Shown: positions 1-8,658 of the stretch, piece by piece
Position numbering within the stretch: the first letter of the stretch is position 1
Layout of the letters: every line of letters begins with the position of its first letter
Assembly (NCBI GenBank): GCA_000381605.1
Contig: KB906755.1
Span: 496,001-560,000, forward strand
DNA: 64,000 nucleotides
Origin: Acidobacteriaceae bacterium KBS 89
GTDB lineage: Bacteria > Acidobacteriota > Terriglobia > Terriglobales > Acidobacteriaceae
Direction: 5' to 3'
The notes under the pieces: generated by a model
The model's input: only the letters and a program-made list of their open reading frames with translations
Databases searched by the model: none
What the model was told of the DNA's origin: nothing
Made by a program: the position numbers and the translations under genes

Positions 1-619
1 GGCTGGCGCCTTGAATCTTCGCTGAGAGCGCGGCCATGAGACCGACGGGGCCGGCTCCGTAGATGAGGATGGATTCGCCGGGTTGGAGATTGGCGAGACG
101 GGTGGAGTGCCAACCGGTGGGAAAGATGTCGGAGAGCATGACGTAGTCTTTCTCTTTTGCGGCGGCGTCGTCGGGAAGCCTGAGACAGTTGAAGTCGGCG
201 TAGGGGACGCGGAGGTACTCGGCCTGGCCGCCGGAGTAGGGGCCCATGCCGGCGAATCCGTAGGCGGCGCCGGCCATGCCGGGCATGACGGCGGGGTCGG
301 CGCAGGTGAGACAGTAGCCGGTGAGGCCGCGCTCGCAGTTGGCGCAGAAGCCGCAAGCGATGTTGAAGGGGAGGACGACTTTGTCGCCTTTCTTGATGGA
401 GTCGACGGCTTTGCCTACTTCGACGACTTCGCCGAGATTCTCGTGGCCGAGGACCTTTCCTTTTTCGACGTTGGTGCGGCCTTCGTACATGTGAAGGTCA
501 GAGCCGCAGATGTTGGTGGTAGTGAGACGGATTACGACGTCGGTTGCCTTTTCGATTTTGGCGTCGGGGACGTTGTCGATGCTGACCTTTTTGGGGCCGT
601 GATAGACGAGAGCTTTCAT
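1..619 (-). CDS. Zinc-dependent alcohol dehydrogenase, formaldehyde-dehydrogenase-like (3' end outside window)
   Basis: Medium-chain zinc alcohol dehydrogenase; the 206 N-terminal residues are visible and the rest lies beyond the left edge. The protein starts MKALVYHGPKKVSIDNVPDA. The catalytic-zinc region is TTNICGSDLHMYEGR followed by GHENLGEV. Structural-zinc cysteines follow in the CGFCANC stretch, and the nucleotide fold begins at IYGAGPVGLMAA. The sequence resembles the glutathione-independent formaldehyde dehydrogenase/threonine dehydrogenase branch, so it probably oxidises a small alcohol or aldehyde with NAD in the cytoplasm; the substrate cannot be fixed. The ATG is preceded by AGGAG at good spacing. 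Confidence 0.85.
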   Translation of the reverse strand, partial: MKALVYHGPKKVSIDNVPDAKIEKATDVVIRLTTTNICGSDLHMYEGRTNVEKGKVLGHENLGEVVEVGKAVDSIKKGDKVVLPFNIACGFCANCERGLTGYCLTCADPAVMPGMAGAAYGFAGMGPYSGGQAEYLRVPYADFNCLRLPDDAAAKEKDYVMLSDIFPTGWHSTRLANLQPGESILIYGAGPVGLMAALSAKIQGAS

Positions 620-838
620 GATGAATTCTCCTAGGGGCTGCTTTTAAGCGCAGCAGGGTGCGCACCTGTTTTCCAGGTGAGACGAGAACGATAGTGTGGG
701 CGTGCTGCGTACTGTCGTGCTGCTCCGGCCTGGTGCACGGAGGCAAATGTTTCAAGACTCCCGACGTACGGAGAGGATGTTTCGCGGCACACTGTTTGTG
801 CCGTGGTGGATAGGATGCACGGGGCCGCGGCGCGTTGG

Positions 839-1585
839 CTAGGGGAGGGGTTTTAAGAGGAATGTGCGGTACTCGATCTTCATGGGTGGGCCTACGTGAA
901 CCTGGACTCCGATTAGGCCCTCGAGTTTGCGGTTGGCGGTGTCGTCATCGATGACCTCGGACATGATGTGGCCGTTGAGGATGTGGATTAGGAGGTTGCC
1001 GCGGACGATGAGGTGGTACTGGTTCCAGTCGTTGGAGTGGATGAAGGCTTTGAGGTCGTCGGATGAGCCGAGGGAGGCGATGACGGTGGGGCCGGTGGCG
1101 TCGACGTGGGTGAGTTGGCCGCGCATGGCTAGGAAGGTGCGGCCGCGCTCCTCGTAGTTTTGACCGGTGTACTTGTCGGCACCGTCGATGTCGGCCTGGT
1201 AGCCGCGGAGGAGCCACTTGGTGCCGGGGATCTCAATGCTGCGGTAGTTGATGCCGGAGTTGCCGTGGTCGGAGATGCGGAAGTCGACCTTGAGTTCGAA
1301 GTCTTTGGGGGTTCCGCCACGCCAGATGAGGAAGCTGTTCTGTTTGAGGAGATTGTTGGGGATGACTTCGCCGATGAGGATGTGGTTTTCGACGCGCCAG
1401 TACTGCGGGTCGCCGTCCCAGTTTTTGAGGGTTCCGTCGAAGATGGGCTGGAAGCCTTCGTTGCTGTCGGCGAGGGGGTGGGGGTAGGTCTGCGGGCCGG
1501 GCGGAGGGGCGAAGGGATAGGGTTGCGTGGGGGTTTGGCTTGAGGCGATTGCTGCCGTAAGGGTAACGGCGAGGATTGGGCGCAT
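839..1585 (-). CDS. Secreted DUF1080 (3-keto-disaccharide hydrolase-like) protein
   Basis: Protein of 248 residues with a short N-terminal signal peptide (about residues 1-16, ending ...AIASSQ), then a Pro-rich linker and one DUF1080 domain (about 45-245). Family hallmarks are FQPIFDGTLKNWDGDPQYW near the start, FLIWRGG, the GNSGINYRS turn and the GYQADIDG segment. DUF1080 proteins have a concanavalin/LamG-like fold; some hydrolyse 3-keto-glycosides in the periplasm, others are only annotated by similarity. Start ATG has GGAGA about 9 bases upstream. No partner gene lies next to it. Family is firm, substrate unknown. Confidence 0.85.
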   Translation of the reverse strand: MRPILAVTLTAAIASSQTPTQPYPFAPPPGPQTYPHPLADSNEGFQPIFDGTLKNWDGDPQYWRVENHILIGEVIPNNLLKQNSFLIWRGGTPKDFELKVDFRISDHGNSGINYRSIEIPGTKWLLRGYQADIDGADKYTGQNYEERGRTFLAMRGQLTHVDATGPTVIASLGSSDDLKAFIHSNDWNQYHLIVRGNLLIHILNGHIMSEVIDDDTANRKLEGLIGVQVHVGPPMKIEYRTFLLKPLP

Positions 1586-1767
1586 CGGGAACGTCTCCGC
1601 TGGAGGATTGGGGCCTTATTTGGTGTATCACGTAAAGCTGGTTCGATGGGCAGAGGGTGCGGAGGGTGAAATGTAACTGGCGGTGGTGGGCAGGTTGGCT
1701 TTGAGGCATGTGCAACGTTGACATTGCTAGGTTTAGGGCCTAGGATGCCGCGCCATGGAGGAACGAC

Positions 1768-2058
1768 ATGCCAACTTATATCTCGCTCTGCCGATGGACG
1801 CTGCAAGGAGCACAAACGATCAAGGAAAGTCCGACCAGGTTAGAGGCCGCGAAGAAGGCGCTCGCGGCGAATGGGGTCAAGTTATTGAATTTCTATATGA
1901 TTACGGGCAGCCATGACATGGTGATCATCTGCGAGGCGCCGAACGATGAGGCGATGGCGAAGTCGATGCTTTCGACTATCTCTAAAGGAGGGATTACGAC
2001 CCAAACCTCGCGGGCGTTCACGGAGGACGAGTATCGGGCTATCATCCAGAGTCTTTAG
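1768..2058 (+). CDS. GYD domain protein
   Basis: Small cytoplasmic protein of 96 residues that matches the GYD family (named for a conserved Gly-Tyr-Asp; here the equivalent region reads MITGSHDMVIICEAPND). It starts MPTYISLCRWT, followed by the LEAAKKALAANGVK helix. The family has a ferredoxin-like alpha/beta fold and no settled function. The start is supported by GGAGG six bases before ATG. It sits alone between the DUF1080 gene on the other strand and a 300-base non-coding stretch. Confidence 0.85.
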   Translation: MPTYISLCRWTLQGAQTIKESPTRLEAAKKALAANGVKLLNFYMITGSHDMVIICEAPNDEAMAKSMLSTISKGGITTQTSRAFTEDEYRAIIQSL

Positions 2059-2286
2059 GGCTTATTGGATCTGAGGGCACTACCCAAAACCCAACCTGAG
2101 ACGGAGCGACGCTCGAGACGCGCGGGTGGAGGGTAGTGTTTACTCGGTGGCGGCGGGTAGGTGCGGTTTGGAACGGGCAAATAGGAAAACATTTTCCACT
2201 TTTTTGTGGCAACGATGCGGGCCTGCGTCTGCGCCGATGACGCGTCTTTGTTGATAAATAAGGGTTTCCCATGGTTTAGCAGAGAC

Positions 2287-2302
2287 TGGCATTCCGCTTG
2301 CA
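2287..2302 (+). promoter_or_regulatory. Sigma-54 type (-24/-12) promoter
   Basis: TGGCATTCCGCTTGCA fits the RpoN consensus TGGCAC-N5-TTGCW with one mismatch and exact spacing. It lies about 60 bases before the ATG at 2362, so a transcript would begin near 2314. It occupies the 303-base gap 2059-2361, in which no open gene is seen; the gap also holds a short inverted repeat (CCACTTTTTTGTGG, 2197-2210) that could be an activator site. Assignment is by consensus match only. Confidence 0.6.
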
Positions 2303-2361
2303 ACTATGCAAAATGTAGCACACACGACATAAGTTGACCAGAATACGAAAGGAGGCAAGAA

Positions 2362-2613
2362 ATGGCAGCAACATCATTATTTACATGCACATGCGGAATC
2401 CAGAAGAAAACCACCAATCACTGGGTGTTGGCGAAGGTGACGCCGACCGGAATTACATTCATGCCCTGGGACATCAATCTTGCTTTTGAGGATGACATTA
2501 TCGTTCTTTGCGGCGAAGGCTGCGCATCTGCTCTGCTGAGCCGTTATATGGGCGAGTGGAAGCGTCCAAGTGCGATCCACGTTGTCGCTGAACCCCGATT
2601 GGCTGTGGCTTAG
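2362..2613 (+). CDS. Small Cys-containing protein of unknown function
   Basis: Protein of 83 residues, not recognised. It opens MAATSLFTCTCGIQKKTTNHW, with a CTC pair at residues 9-11, and has another cysteine pair in VLCGEGCASALLSRYMGEW (about residues 50-55). The spacing (CxC ... CxxxC) could bind a metal or iron-sulfur cluster. There is no signal peptide or membrane segment. Translation signals are strong (AAAGGAGG seven bases before ATG), and a sigma-54-like promoter lies just upstream, so it is probably a real, regulated gene. Confidence 0.7.
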   Translation: MAATSLFTCTCGIQKKTTNHWVLAKVTPTGITFMPWDINLAFEDDIIVLCGEGCASALLSRYMGEWKRPSAIHVVAEPRLAVA

Positions 2614-2807
2614 AACGAACCTTGCAGCACTGAAACACTTTGCTCTGCCCTAGTACTCTCTGGCTGCCACGACCACGGTGTTCGATCGCCTGGCGTGAGC
2701 GCCAACATCACTCTTGAGGAAATTGCACTAAGCTGGAGTGAACGATGAGCCGGTGTGAACGATCACGGGCCGTCTATGCCACCAACTCCTGCTCCCCGGA
2801 GTGAGAC

Positions 2808-4343
2808 ATGCGCCCTATATCGAACGGTGTGAAGTTTGCGAGACAGACTCGTTCGAGGGTGACCGTCTTCGTACTTGCTGTTGCGAGCCTGCTGTCGATC
2901 GTGACAATGCCGCTGTGGGGGCAGGCGGGGTTCGACGATGACCGCGTGATGCTGCAGGGGTTCTATTGGGAGTCGCCGCGGTTCGGACATTCGATGGGCA
3001 ACAAGGTCTGGTATGAGATTGTCGCGTCGGACGCTGCGACGATCGCGAATGCAAACTTCGACCTGGTGTGGATGCCTCCGCCGGCCTATGCGGGGGAGAT
3101 GAGTGTTGGGTACAACCCAAAGCAGCTCTTCCGGCTGGATAACAGCTATGGGAGTTTGAAGCAGCACAGGGCGGCGATGGTGGCGCTGCTGCAAAACGGG
3201 CTGGAGCCGGTGGCGGATATCGTCGTGAACCATCGCGACGGAACGAGCGGGTGGGCGGATTTTCAGAACCCGGTGTGGGGGACATGGGCGATCTGCGAGG
3301 ACGATGAGGCGTTCAGCAATAGTGCGTCGGGGATTGCGAATACACCGATGGCGCAACGAGGCAAGTGTGAAGAGCATGTCTCGTACCGGCCTGGGACGAC
3401 ATATGCGTATCCCTCGTTCCGGGATGTCGCGCACACGGAGATTCGGGTGCGGCGCGACATTGTGAGGTACCTGCTGCAGCTACAGTCGCTGGGATATCGC
3501 GGGTGGCGGTATGACATGGTGCATGGGTACGGTGCGCAATGGATTGCGCTCTACAACAAGACGACGAAGCCTACCTTTTCAGTTGGAGAGTACGACTGGA
3601 CGCAACAGGCGGAGCAGAGGGGATGGGTTTGGGCAACAGCTGTTGCGAGTGAGGCGACGGGCGCCGATCATCTGACGACTTCGAGCGATGTGTTCGATTT
3701 TCAGACGCAGTTCAGTTTGAAGGCGATCACGAACAGCAGGTACACGGAACTCTATGGGTTTGGAAATGGTATCGGGCTGGTTGGCGATACGACAGACGGG
3801 ATGCCATGGAAGGAGCGGGCGGTGACGTTCGCGGAGAACCATGACACGGGTTTTCGAACGAACGGCGATGGCAGCCCGGAGTCGGGGCACGAGTCGGATT
3901 CGTTTGCGAATAACTGGCAAGTTGAGCAGGCGTATGCGTTCTTACTGACGCATCCTGGGGTGCCTTGCGTTTACTGGAAGCACTACTTTGAGTGGGGACA
4001 GGATCTGCAGAATAAGATCAAGGCGCTGATAAATGCGCGCAAGGTTGCGGGAGTGAACTCCGGCAGCAACGTGGACATGCAGGAGAATGCAAAGCTGGCT
4101 GGAGTGTATGCTTCGCGGGTTGTTGGCACGCATGGCGAGTTGTATGTCCGGGTGGGAGGGAGCGACGATCAGTGGCAGCCGAGTGCGTCGGGCTTCGCAG
4201 ACTTCAGGGAGTATGCGGCGGGTGCGGGGTGGAAGGTATGGGTGAAAATACCAGGGAACCCTGCGGTGGTGACGGCACCACATCATGCGGCGTTTCCTGT
4301 GCCGCAATACAAGGCAGCGAACAAGATCAAGGCGCCATTCTGA
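2808..4343 (+). CDS. Secreted alpha-amylase (glycoside hydrolase family 13)
   Basis: Protein of 511 residues with an N-terminal signal peptide (hydrophobic core at about residues 18-38). It hydrolyses alpha-1,4-glucan links of starch-like polymers. The four GH13 regions are present in order: VADIVVNHR, GWRYDMVHGY (nucleophile Asp), FSVGEYDW (acid/base Glu) and FAENHDTG (transition-state Asp). The segment PGVPCVYWKHYFEWG resembles the plant/archaeal-type alpha-amylase group. The start has GGAG six bases upstream. The gene stands alone and is followed by a hairpin at 4351-4375. Function is secure; subfamily is a guess. Confidence 0.93.
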   Translation: MRPISNGVKFARQTRSRVTVFVLAVASLLSIVTMPLWGQAGFDDDRVMLQGFYWESPRFGHSMGNKVWYEIVASDAATIANANFDLVWMPPPAYAGEMSVGYNPKQLFRLDNSYGSLKQHRAAMVALLQNGLEPVADIVVNHRDGTSGWADFQNPVWGTWAICEDDEAFSNSASGIANTPMAQRGKCEEHVSYRPGTTYAYPSFRDVAHTEIRVRRDIVRYLLQLQSLGYRGWRYDMVHGYGAQWIALYNKTTKPTFSVGEYDWTQQAEQRGWVWATAVASEATGADHLTTSSDVFDFQTQFSLKAITNSRYTELYGFGNGIGLVGDTTDGMPWKERAVTFAENHDTGFRTNGDGSPESGHESDSFANNWQVEQAYAFLLTHPGVPCVYWKHYFEWGQDLQNKIKALINARKVAGVNSGSNVDMQENAKLAGVYASRVVGTHGELYVRVGGSDDQWQPSASGFADFREYAAGAGWKVWVKIPGNPAVVTAPHHAAFPVPQYKAANKIKAPF

Positions 4344-4350
4344 CGCACGA

Positions 4351-4375
4351 AGGCCGCCTCATTGCGAGACGGCCT
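4351..4375. terminator. Hairpin between convergent genes
   Basis: Arms AGGCCGCCTC and GAGACGGCCT pair with one mismatch around a 5-base loop. It lies 8 bases after the amylase stop and 13 bases before the end of the convergent gene, and so could end transcription from both sides. No T-run follows, so it is a weak intrinsic terminator call. Confidence 0.45.
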
Positions 4376-4387
4376 CGAGGTGATTCG

Positions 4388-4870
4388 TTATGGGGTGATG
4401 ATGAGCGTGGCGTTGGCCTGACCACACATTCCGTAGATGGCGCCTGACACGCAAGCGCCGGCTGAATACTTGTAGCATCCGGGGGTCTTGGCTACGACTG
4501 AGACGGAACGGTCGCTGCCGCCGATAATGGCGCCACCCGGCTGAAAGGGAGAGGTAGTGCCCAAATCAACGACGAAGCCAACGTTTTTGCTTGAGCTCTT
4601 CCACTCTACCGAAGTTCCCGCTTTGATGCAGAAGAGCGAATTGCCCTTCGCGTTCGGAATACTGGGTGTTGCCGATGCGGCGTTGGCGGTTCGTTTTACG
4701 TCGACGCTGCATGGGTTGGAGGCTGAGCCGCAGGTGTTGGCTGCGGTGCACAGCTGCGCGGGATTCGGCTGCGTGCATACGTTCTTCTGGGCTGTTGCGT
4801 AGCTTGAGAGCAGCACGATCGGCAGTAGGAGCGATGTACACCTGACTGCAAAGCTTCGATTCGTAGTCAT
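4388..4870 (-). CDS. Secreted Cys-rich protein of unknown function
   Basis: About 160 residues, not recognised. A clear signal peptide (hydrophobic run CTSLLLPIVLLSSYATAQ) is followed by a Cys-rich N-terminal part (CTQPNPAQLCTAANTCGSAS, then NPC) and a beta-rich domain with two further cysteines near CYKYSAGAC and IYGMCG. The layout (hydrophobic strands, late Cys and a TLIITP end) could be a small cupredoxin-like or Ig-like fold, but no metal site is evident. I chose the ATG at 4870 over the one at 4882 because GAGG lies six bases before the former and nothing precedes the latter. Confidence 0.7.
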   Translation of the reverse strand: MTTNRSFAVRCTSLLLPIVLLSSYATAQKNVCTQPNPAQLCTAANTCGSASNPCSVDVKRTANAASATPSIPNAKGNSLFCIKAGTSVEWKSSSKNVGFVVDLGTTSPFQPGGAIIGGSDRSVSVVAKTPGCYKYSAGACVSGAIYGMCGQANATLIITP

Positions 4871-4973
4871 GATTCGCCTCATAAAGAAGGAAGATTCAGA
4901 CCGCCCGTAGAGGGACGGCCTGATGTTTTGGATTTGAAGTCAAATGCGCAGGGCTGAATCAAATAATCTGCTG

Positions 4974-5591
4974 CTAGTTGACGCCCGCCGTACCGGCCCA
5001 ATCGAGGACGTCTGAGAGTCTCCACGGGTTCTGATTCAAGTCCAACTGCAACTGGCCTTGTTTATCGAGGATCAACTGCGCCGCGGGATAAAGGGTCCCC
5101 ACGCTCTTGCTCTTGTCCTGGGAGTTGAGTTCGAACACGCCGGCAGTCAGACTAAAGGCCTGCGTTTGGGAGTCGGTGTAGGCTTCACCAAAACGGATCT
5201 GGCGATTCGTGACGAAGACGATTTTGCGGCCAGTCGGTGTTGGAGTCATCCTGATGTAGGAGCAGTCGTAGCCGAGCGTGCCCGTGATCTCGACGTGGCC
5301 TACGGCCCTCATCTTCGACAAGGCGGTGGTGAGTCCCTGGTTCTGCCCCTTCTCAAAGGCCTGGACCAAGTTAACCCTGTCAGCGGGCGTCGAGTACTCG
5401 TAGATGTTCAGCGTCACGCCGATGCTTGCGCCCATCTGCGTGCCGGTTCCCCAAGCCTGTGCCTCAATAGTTTCGTACTTGTCACGGGCAAATCCAGGAT
5501 GCGTCGCCAACAGTGCAATCCCGGCAACCACCAGAGCCTTGCTGGTGATCCTGAATACTTTCGATTCGAAGATTCTTGAAATAATTTGCAT
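4974..5591 (-). CDS. Secreted protein of unknown function
   Basis: Protein of 205 residues, not recognised. The N-terminus (FRITSKALVVAGIALLATH, then PGFARD) is a signal peptide. The mature part is mixed alpha/beta without cysteine clusters except one in LGYDCSYIRM. It contains repeated short strand segments and a conserved-looking VFVTNRQIRFGEAYTDSQTQ. AGAAAG precedes the ATG. It lies between the Cys-rich secreted protein and hemC on the same strand, with 100-160 base gaps, so it may be transcribed separately. Confidence 0.65.
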   Translation of the reverse strand: MQIISRIFESKVFRITSKALVVAGIALLATHPGFARDKYETIEAQAWGTGTQMGASIGVTLNIYEYSTPADRVNLVQAFEKGQNQGLTTALSKMRAVGHVEITGTLGYDCSYIRMTPTPTGRKIVFVTNRQIRFGEAYTDSQTQAFSLTAGVFELNSQDKSKSVGTLYPAAQLILDKQGQLQLDLNQNPWRLSDVLDWAGTAGVN

Positions 5592-5675
5592 ATCTTTCTC
5601 CAGTCGCTGCAGTTGTAGACGGTGGGGTTTGATCTCACCGGGAGTCTACGTTGAAGCTTGGGGAGGTAAGAAGTA

Positions 5676-5719
5676 GCAAAAATACTGGTTTAAGGGAGAA
5701 ATAACACTAGTATTTTTGC
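5676..5719. repeat. Perfect 11-base inverted repeat in the hemC 3' region
   Basis: GCAAAAATACT (5676-5686) and AGTATTTTTGC (5709-5719) are exact complements separated by 22 bases, in the gap downstream of hemC. It may be a terminator of the AT-stem type or a protein binding site. Confidence 0.5.
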
Positions 5720-5749
5720 CCGGTCGTGAGAGGAGATGCAGTCGACCGG

Positions 5750-6733
5750 TCAGGCGACGGAGGCGGGGAGAAGATCAAGGGCTCCTTTTGAGATGAGATC
5801 GTCGGCAACCCAGCGGCCGAGGGCCGCGGGTGTGGTGGAGTAGGTGGCTTCGGTGTCGATCTGAACCATGGCTTCTCCGTCGGGGGAGACGACCTGTGCA
5901 AGCATGCGCCACTTCCCTGCTTCGGTTGCGGGCGGGATGCAGTGGACGCCGATGGGAAGAGAGCAGCCGCCGCCGAGAGCGTCGAGGGTGGTGCGTTCTG
6001 CTTCTACGGCGAAGCGGGTGTGGGGGTGTTCGAGGAAGGCGATGGCGTTGCGGATGTAAGTGTCGCGGGCTTCGTCGATGGGGTGTTCGGGACTGCGGGT
6101 TTCGAGGGCGAGAGCACCCTGGCCGGGCGAGGGACAGATTTCTTCGGGGCAAAAGCGCTGATGGACGGACTCGGTGCGCTTGAGGCGGTCGAGGCCGGCG
6201 GCGGCGAGGACTAGGGCATCGCATTTGCCGTCGGCAAGTTTTTTGAGGCGGGTGTCGATGTTTCCTCTTATTTCGACGAACGTGACGTCGGGGCGGAGGG
6301 CGAGGATCTGCGCACGGCGGCGAGGGCTGGTGGTGCCGATGCGTCCGCCGGCGGGGAGGGTGTGAAGGGCCCAGTATTCTTCGCAGACCCAGACGTCGCG
6401 GGCGTCGGCGCGTTTGGGGATCGCGGCGAGGGTGAACTGGGGGGCGAGTTTTGTCGGGAGGTCTTTGAGGGAGTGGACTGCGAGGTCGATGCGGCCCTCT
6501 TCGAGGGCTTCTTCGATTTCCTTGATGAAGATTCCTTTGCCGTCGAGGTTTGGCGGCGGGACGAAGCCGGGTTGCTGCATGCGGTCGCCGGTGGTGCGAA
6601 TGATTTCGAGTTCGACGTGGTAGCCGGCGTCGCGAAGGGCGTAGAGGATGTGGTTCGCCTGCCAGAGGGCTAGTTGTGAGCCTCGGCTGCCGATGCGGAT
6701 GGGGTTGCGGGGGTTGTTGTGCTCGCTGCTCAT
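5750..6733 (-). CDS. hemC: Porphobilinogen deaminase (hydroxymethylbilane synthase)
   Basis: Joins four porphobilinogen units into hydroxymethylbilane in the cytoplasm, in the C5 route to haem and corrin rings. The protein has 327 residues, typical length. It begins at the family block IRIGSRGSQLALWQANHI, carries DLAVHSLKDLPT and the arginine-rich IGTTSPRRRAQ, and has the cofactor-binding cysteine in LGGGCSLPIG, to which the dipyrromethane primer is attached. hemA lies 2 kb away on the same strand, with a FecR-like gene and an opposite-strand DinB gene between them, so the haem genes are clustered but not one tight operon here. Confidence 0.96.
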   Translation of the reverse strand: MSSEHNNPRNPIRIGSRGSQLALWQANHILYALRDAGYHVELEIIRTTGDRMQQPGFVPPPNLDGKGIFIKEIEEALEEGRIDLAVHSLKDLPTKLAPQFTLAAIPKRADARDVWVCEEYWALHTLPAGGRIGTTSPRRRAQILALRPDVTFVEIRGNIDTRLKKLADGKCDALVLAAAGLDRLKRTESVHQRFCPEEICPSPGQGALALETRSPEHPIDEARDTYIRNAIAFLEHPHTRFAVEAERTTLDALGGGCSLPIGVHCIPPATEAGKWRMLAQVVSPDGEAMVQIDTEATYSTTPAALGRWVADDLISKGALDLLPASVA

Positions 6734-6838
6734 GTCTTAAGTAGGATACGGGATGCATGGGGGATGGTTCGCCCCGATATACTGACGCGAATAGCAACCG
6801 GGATGGTTTCAATTTCCTTAAAAATAGCGGGTTTCCTT

Positions 6839-7486
6839 ATGACGAGTTTGCCAATTGCGAGCCGGAGAACGTTTTTGAAGGCGTCCGCTGCGGCTGCTGC
6901 GGGAATGGTAGTGTCGGAGGGGATTTCGGCGGCTCCTCCAGCTGAGAGCATGACGATTATTGGGCCGAGGCCAGGCTATACGCCGCAGATTGGGACTCTG
7001 GTTTCAATGCTGGGGTTTATTCGACCAGCGGTGACGCGGCCGGTGAAAGGGATTACGCAGGCGAACCTGGATGTTCTGTTCGACGCGAATGCAAACTCGA
7101 TCGGTGCGCTGTTGCTGCATTTGGCCGCGACGGAGACGTACTACCAAATAAATACCTTTGACGGTATGAAGTGGGGCAGCTGGTCCGATGCTGTGAAACA
7201 GAAGTGGGACCCGGCGATGAGCCTGGGAGATGCGGGGCGGAAGACGATTAAAGGACACGATCTGGATTTCTATTTGAATATTTTGAAGGAGACAAGGGAT
7301 CGGTCCCTTGCAGAGTTCAAGAAGCGCGACGATGCGTGGCTGATGACAGTGGATGAAAAGTGGGGTTGGGGGCCTACCAACAATTACTGCAAATGGTTTC
7401 ATGTGTGCGAGCATGAATCGCACCACGCAGGGCAGATCGATTTGCTGCTGAAACGTTTGCCGGGTGCGAAGGCCAGCGAGGGGTGA
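6839..7486 (+). CDS. Tat-exported DinB-family protein
   Basis: About 215 residues from the ATG at 6839. A twin-arginine signal (SRRTFLKASAAAAAG) shows folded export; a longer open frame to 6719 only adds residues before the Tat motif and overlaps the hemC promoter side. The rest is a DinB four-helix bundle: LLLHLAATETYY holds the first metal-ligand His, and HVCEHESHHAGQIDLLLKRL the C-terminal His set. DinB-fold proteins bind a divalent metal; many are thiol transferases, but function is unknown for exported ones. The gene is divergent from hemC and followed by a clear terminator. Confidence 0.8.
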   Translation: MTSLPIASRRTFLKASAAAAAGMVVSEGISAAPPAESMTIIGPRPGYTPQIGTLVSMLGFIRPAVTRPVKGITQANLDVLFDANANSIGALLLHLAATETYYQINTFDGMKWGSWSDAVKQKWDPAMSLGDAGRKTIKGHDLDFYLNILKETRDRSLAEFKKRDDAWLMTVDEKWGWGPTNNYCKWFHVCEHESHHAGQIDLLLKRLPGAKASEG

Positions 7487-7507
7487 CGGTTTCGCGGTCC
7501 AAAAGAA

Positions 7508-7551
7508 GGGCAGGCATCCGGATGAGATCAGATGCCTGACCTTTTTCTTTT
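7508..7551. terminator. Rho-independent terminator after the DinB gene (probably bidirectional)
   Basis: CAGGCATC (7511-7518) pairs with GATGCCTG (7531-7538), and the run CTTTTTCTTTT follows. A-rich sequence on the other side (AAAAGAAGGG) makes it fit the convergent FecR-like gene as well. Confidence 0.8.
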
Positions 7552-7582
7552 GCGACGATTGCGTGGGCTCAGCTAGATGAGG

Positions 7583-8566
7583 TTAGCGGTGACCACCGCC
7601 ACCGCCCCCACCGTGGAAACCTCCACCTCCGCCGCCGTGGAAACCTCCACCGCCTGCGACGCCTCCGTGGACGCTACCGCCCCGAAAGCCTCCCGCAACG
7701 GTGTGGCCACCGCGGTAACCGAAGTTGCCTCCACGGTATGGGTAGATACCGCGGCCATAGCGACCGTAGATGAAGCCACCGCCGTAGAGATAGTAGGGTG
7801 AGTAAAAGCCGAAACCGTAGGGATTCCAGAAGAGTCCGTCACCGGGTAGCCATGTGTACCCGTACGGTCCGCCAGCCCAATACCAGCCGGGGTAGAAGTT
7901 TGCGGCACCGGCGTATTCTTCGGCTAAGTCGACGTTTGCGTCGCCGAGATACTCCGAGCGAAGGCTGCTCCAGCGATAAAGGTCATCCTGGGATTTGTCT
8001 TTGTCGAAGTGCTGCGGTTTGGCAGGTTCGCCCGTGAGCGTGAGTTCGCGACCACCTTTGACATCGATCGGTTTGACGTCAGCCTGGAGATTGGACCCGG
8101 GGAAGACGTTGGCTTTGCCGTCGAATACTCGGACGGTGGAGCTGTCGGCGTCGAAGGTGTAGAGGCCATTCTGGAGGAGTTGAGTCTGGCCCTTCTCGAG
8201 GTCAATGAGGATGACGTTTTGCTTGTAGAGCTGGTCGACTTCGACATTGGCGTGGCCGCGCTCGAGCTTGACTTCAGTCTGAGTCAGGTTCGGGGAGACC
8301 ATTTGGACGGTGCTGTCGTTACCGAGGCGGAGAAAGACGCCGGGAGTCAGGAGCACCTCGGCTTTGCCGTTAGCGGTCGACAGATATTGCCCGCCTTCGA
8401 GAACAGCGTTGCCGACGGAGTTGGGAGTAACAGGACGGCCTTCGATAGAGGCCTGTCCCTCGACGTAATTGAGAGTACCTGGGCGGGCTTGGTTCGCTGC
8501 TTGCCCGAGGGCGGTAGCGGACAGAGTCGCCAGGGAAAGTAAGATCGCTTTCAACCTTGGCATCAT
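7583..8566 (-). CDS. Secreted FecR-domain protein with Gly/His-rich tail
   Basis: Protein of 327 residues with a signal peptide (about 1-24). Residues about 30-190 look like a FecR-type beta domain (YVEGQASIEGRPV, then LSTANGKAEVLLTPGVFLRL and VRVFDGKANVF). From about residue 230 the chain turns aromatic/Gly-rich (YPGWYWAGGPYGYTWLPGDG) and ends in a low-complexity tail of Gly runs broken by Phe-His pairs. No sigma factor or TonB receptor is next door, so a classical FecR signalling role is not supported; a surface or matrix role is possible. Family moderate, function unknown. Confidence 0.75.
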   Translation of the reverse strand: MMPRLKAILLSLATLSATALGQAANQARPGTLNYVEGQASIEGRPVTPNSVGNAVLEGGQYLSTANGKAEVLLTPGVFLRLGNDSTVQMVSPNLTQTEVKLERGHANVEVDQLYKQNVILIDLEKGQTQLLQNGLYTFDADSSTVRVFDGKANVFPGSNLQADVKPIDVKGGRELTLTGEPAKPQHFDKDKSQDDLYRWSSLRSEYLGDANVDLAEEYAGAANFYPGWYWAGGPYGYTWLPGDGLFWNPYGFGFYSPYYLYGGGFIYGRYGRGIYPYRGGNFGYRGGHTVAGGFRGGSVHGGVAGGGGFHGGGGGGFHGGGGGGGHR

Positions 8567-8658
8567 AGAACCTCTGTTGTAGTAGATGCGGCAGAGGATG
8601 AAAGGTCGCAGGGGAAGCTGTTGCAGGAGAATGAGATAGGCGCTTAGGGACCACGCAA

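Noticed and set aside
83..634. 183-residue plus-strand open frame
   Set aside because: Antisense of the alcohol dehydrogenase, low-complexity Gly/Val/Asp composition and no ribosome site.
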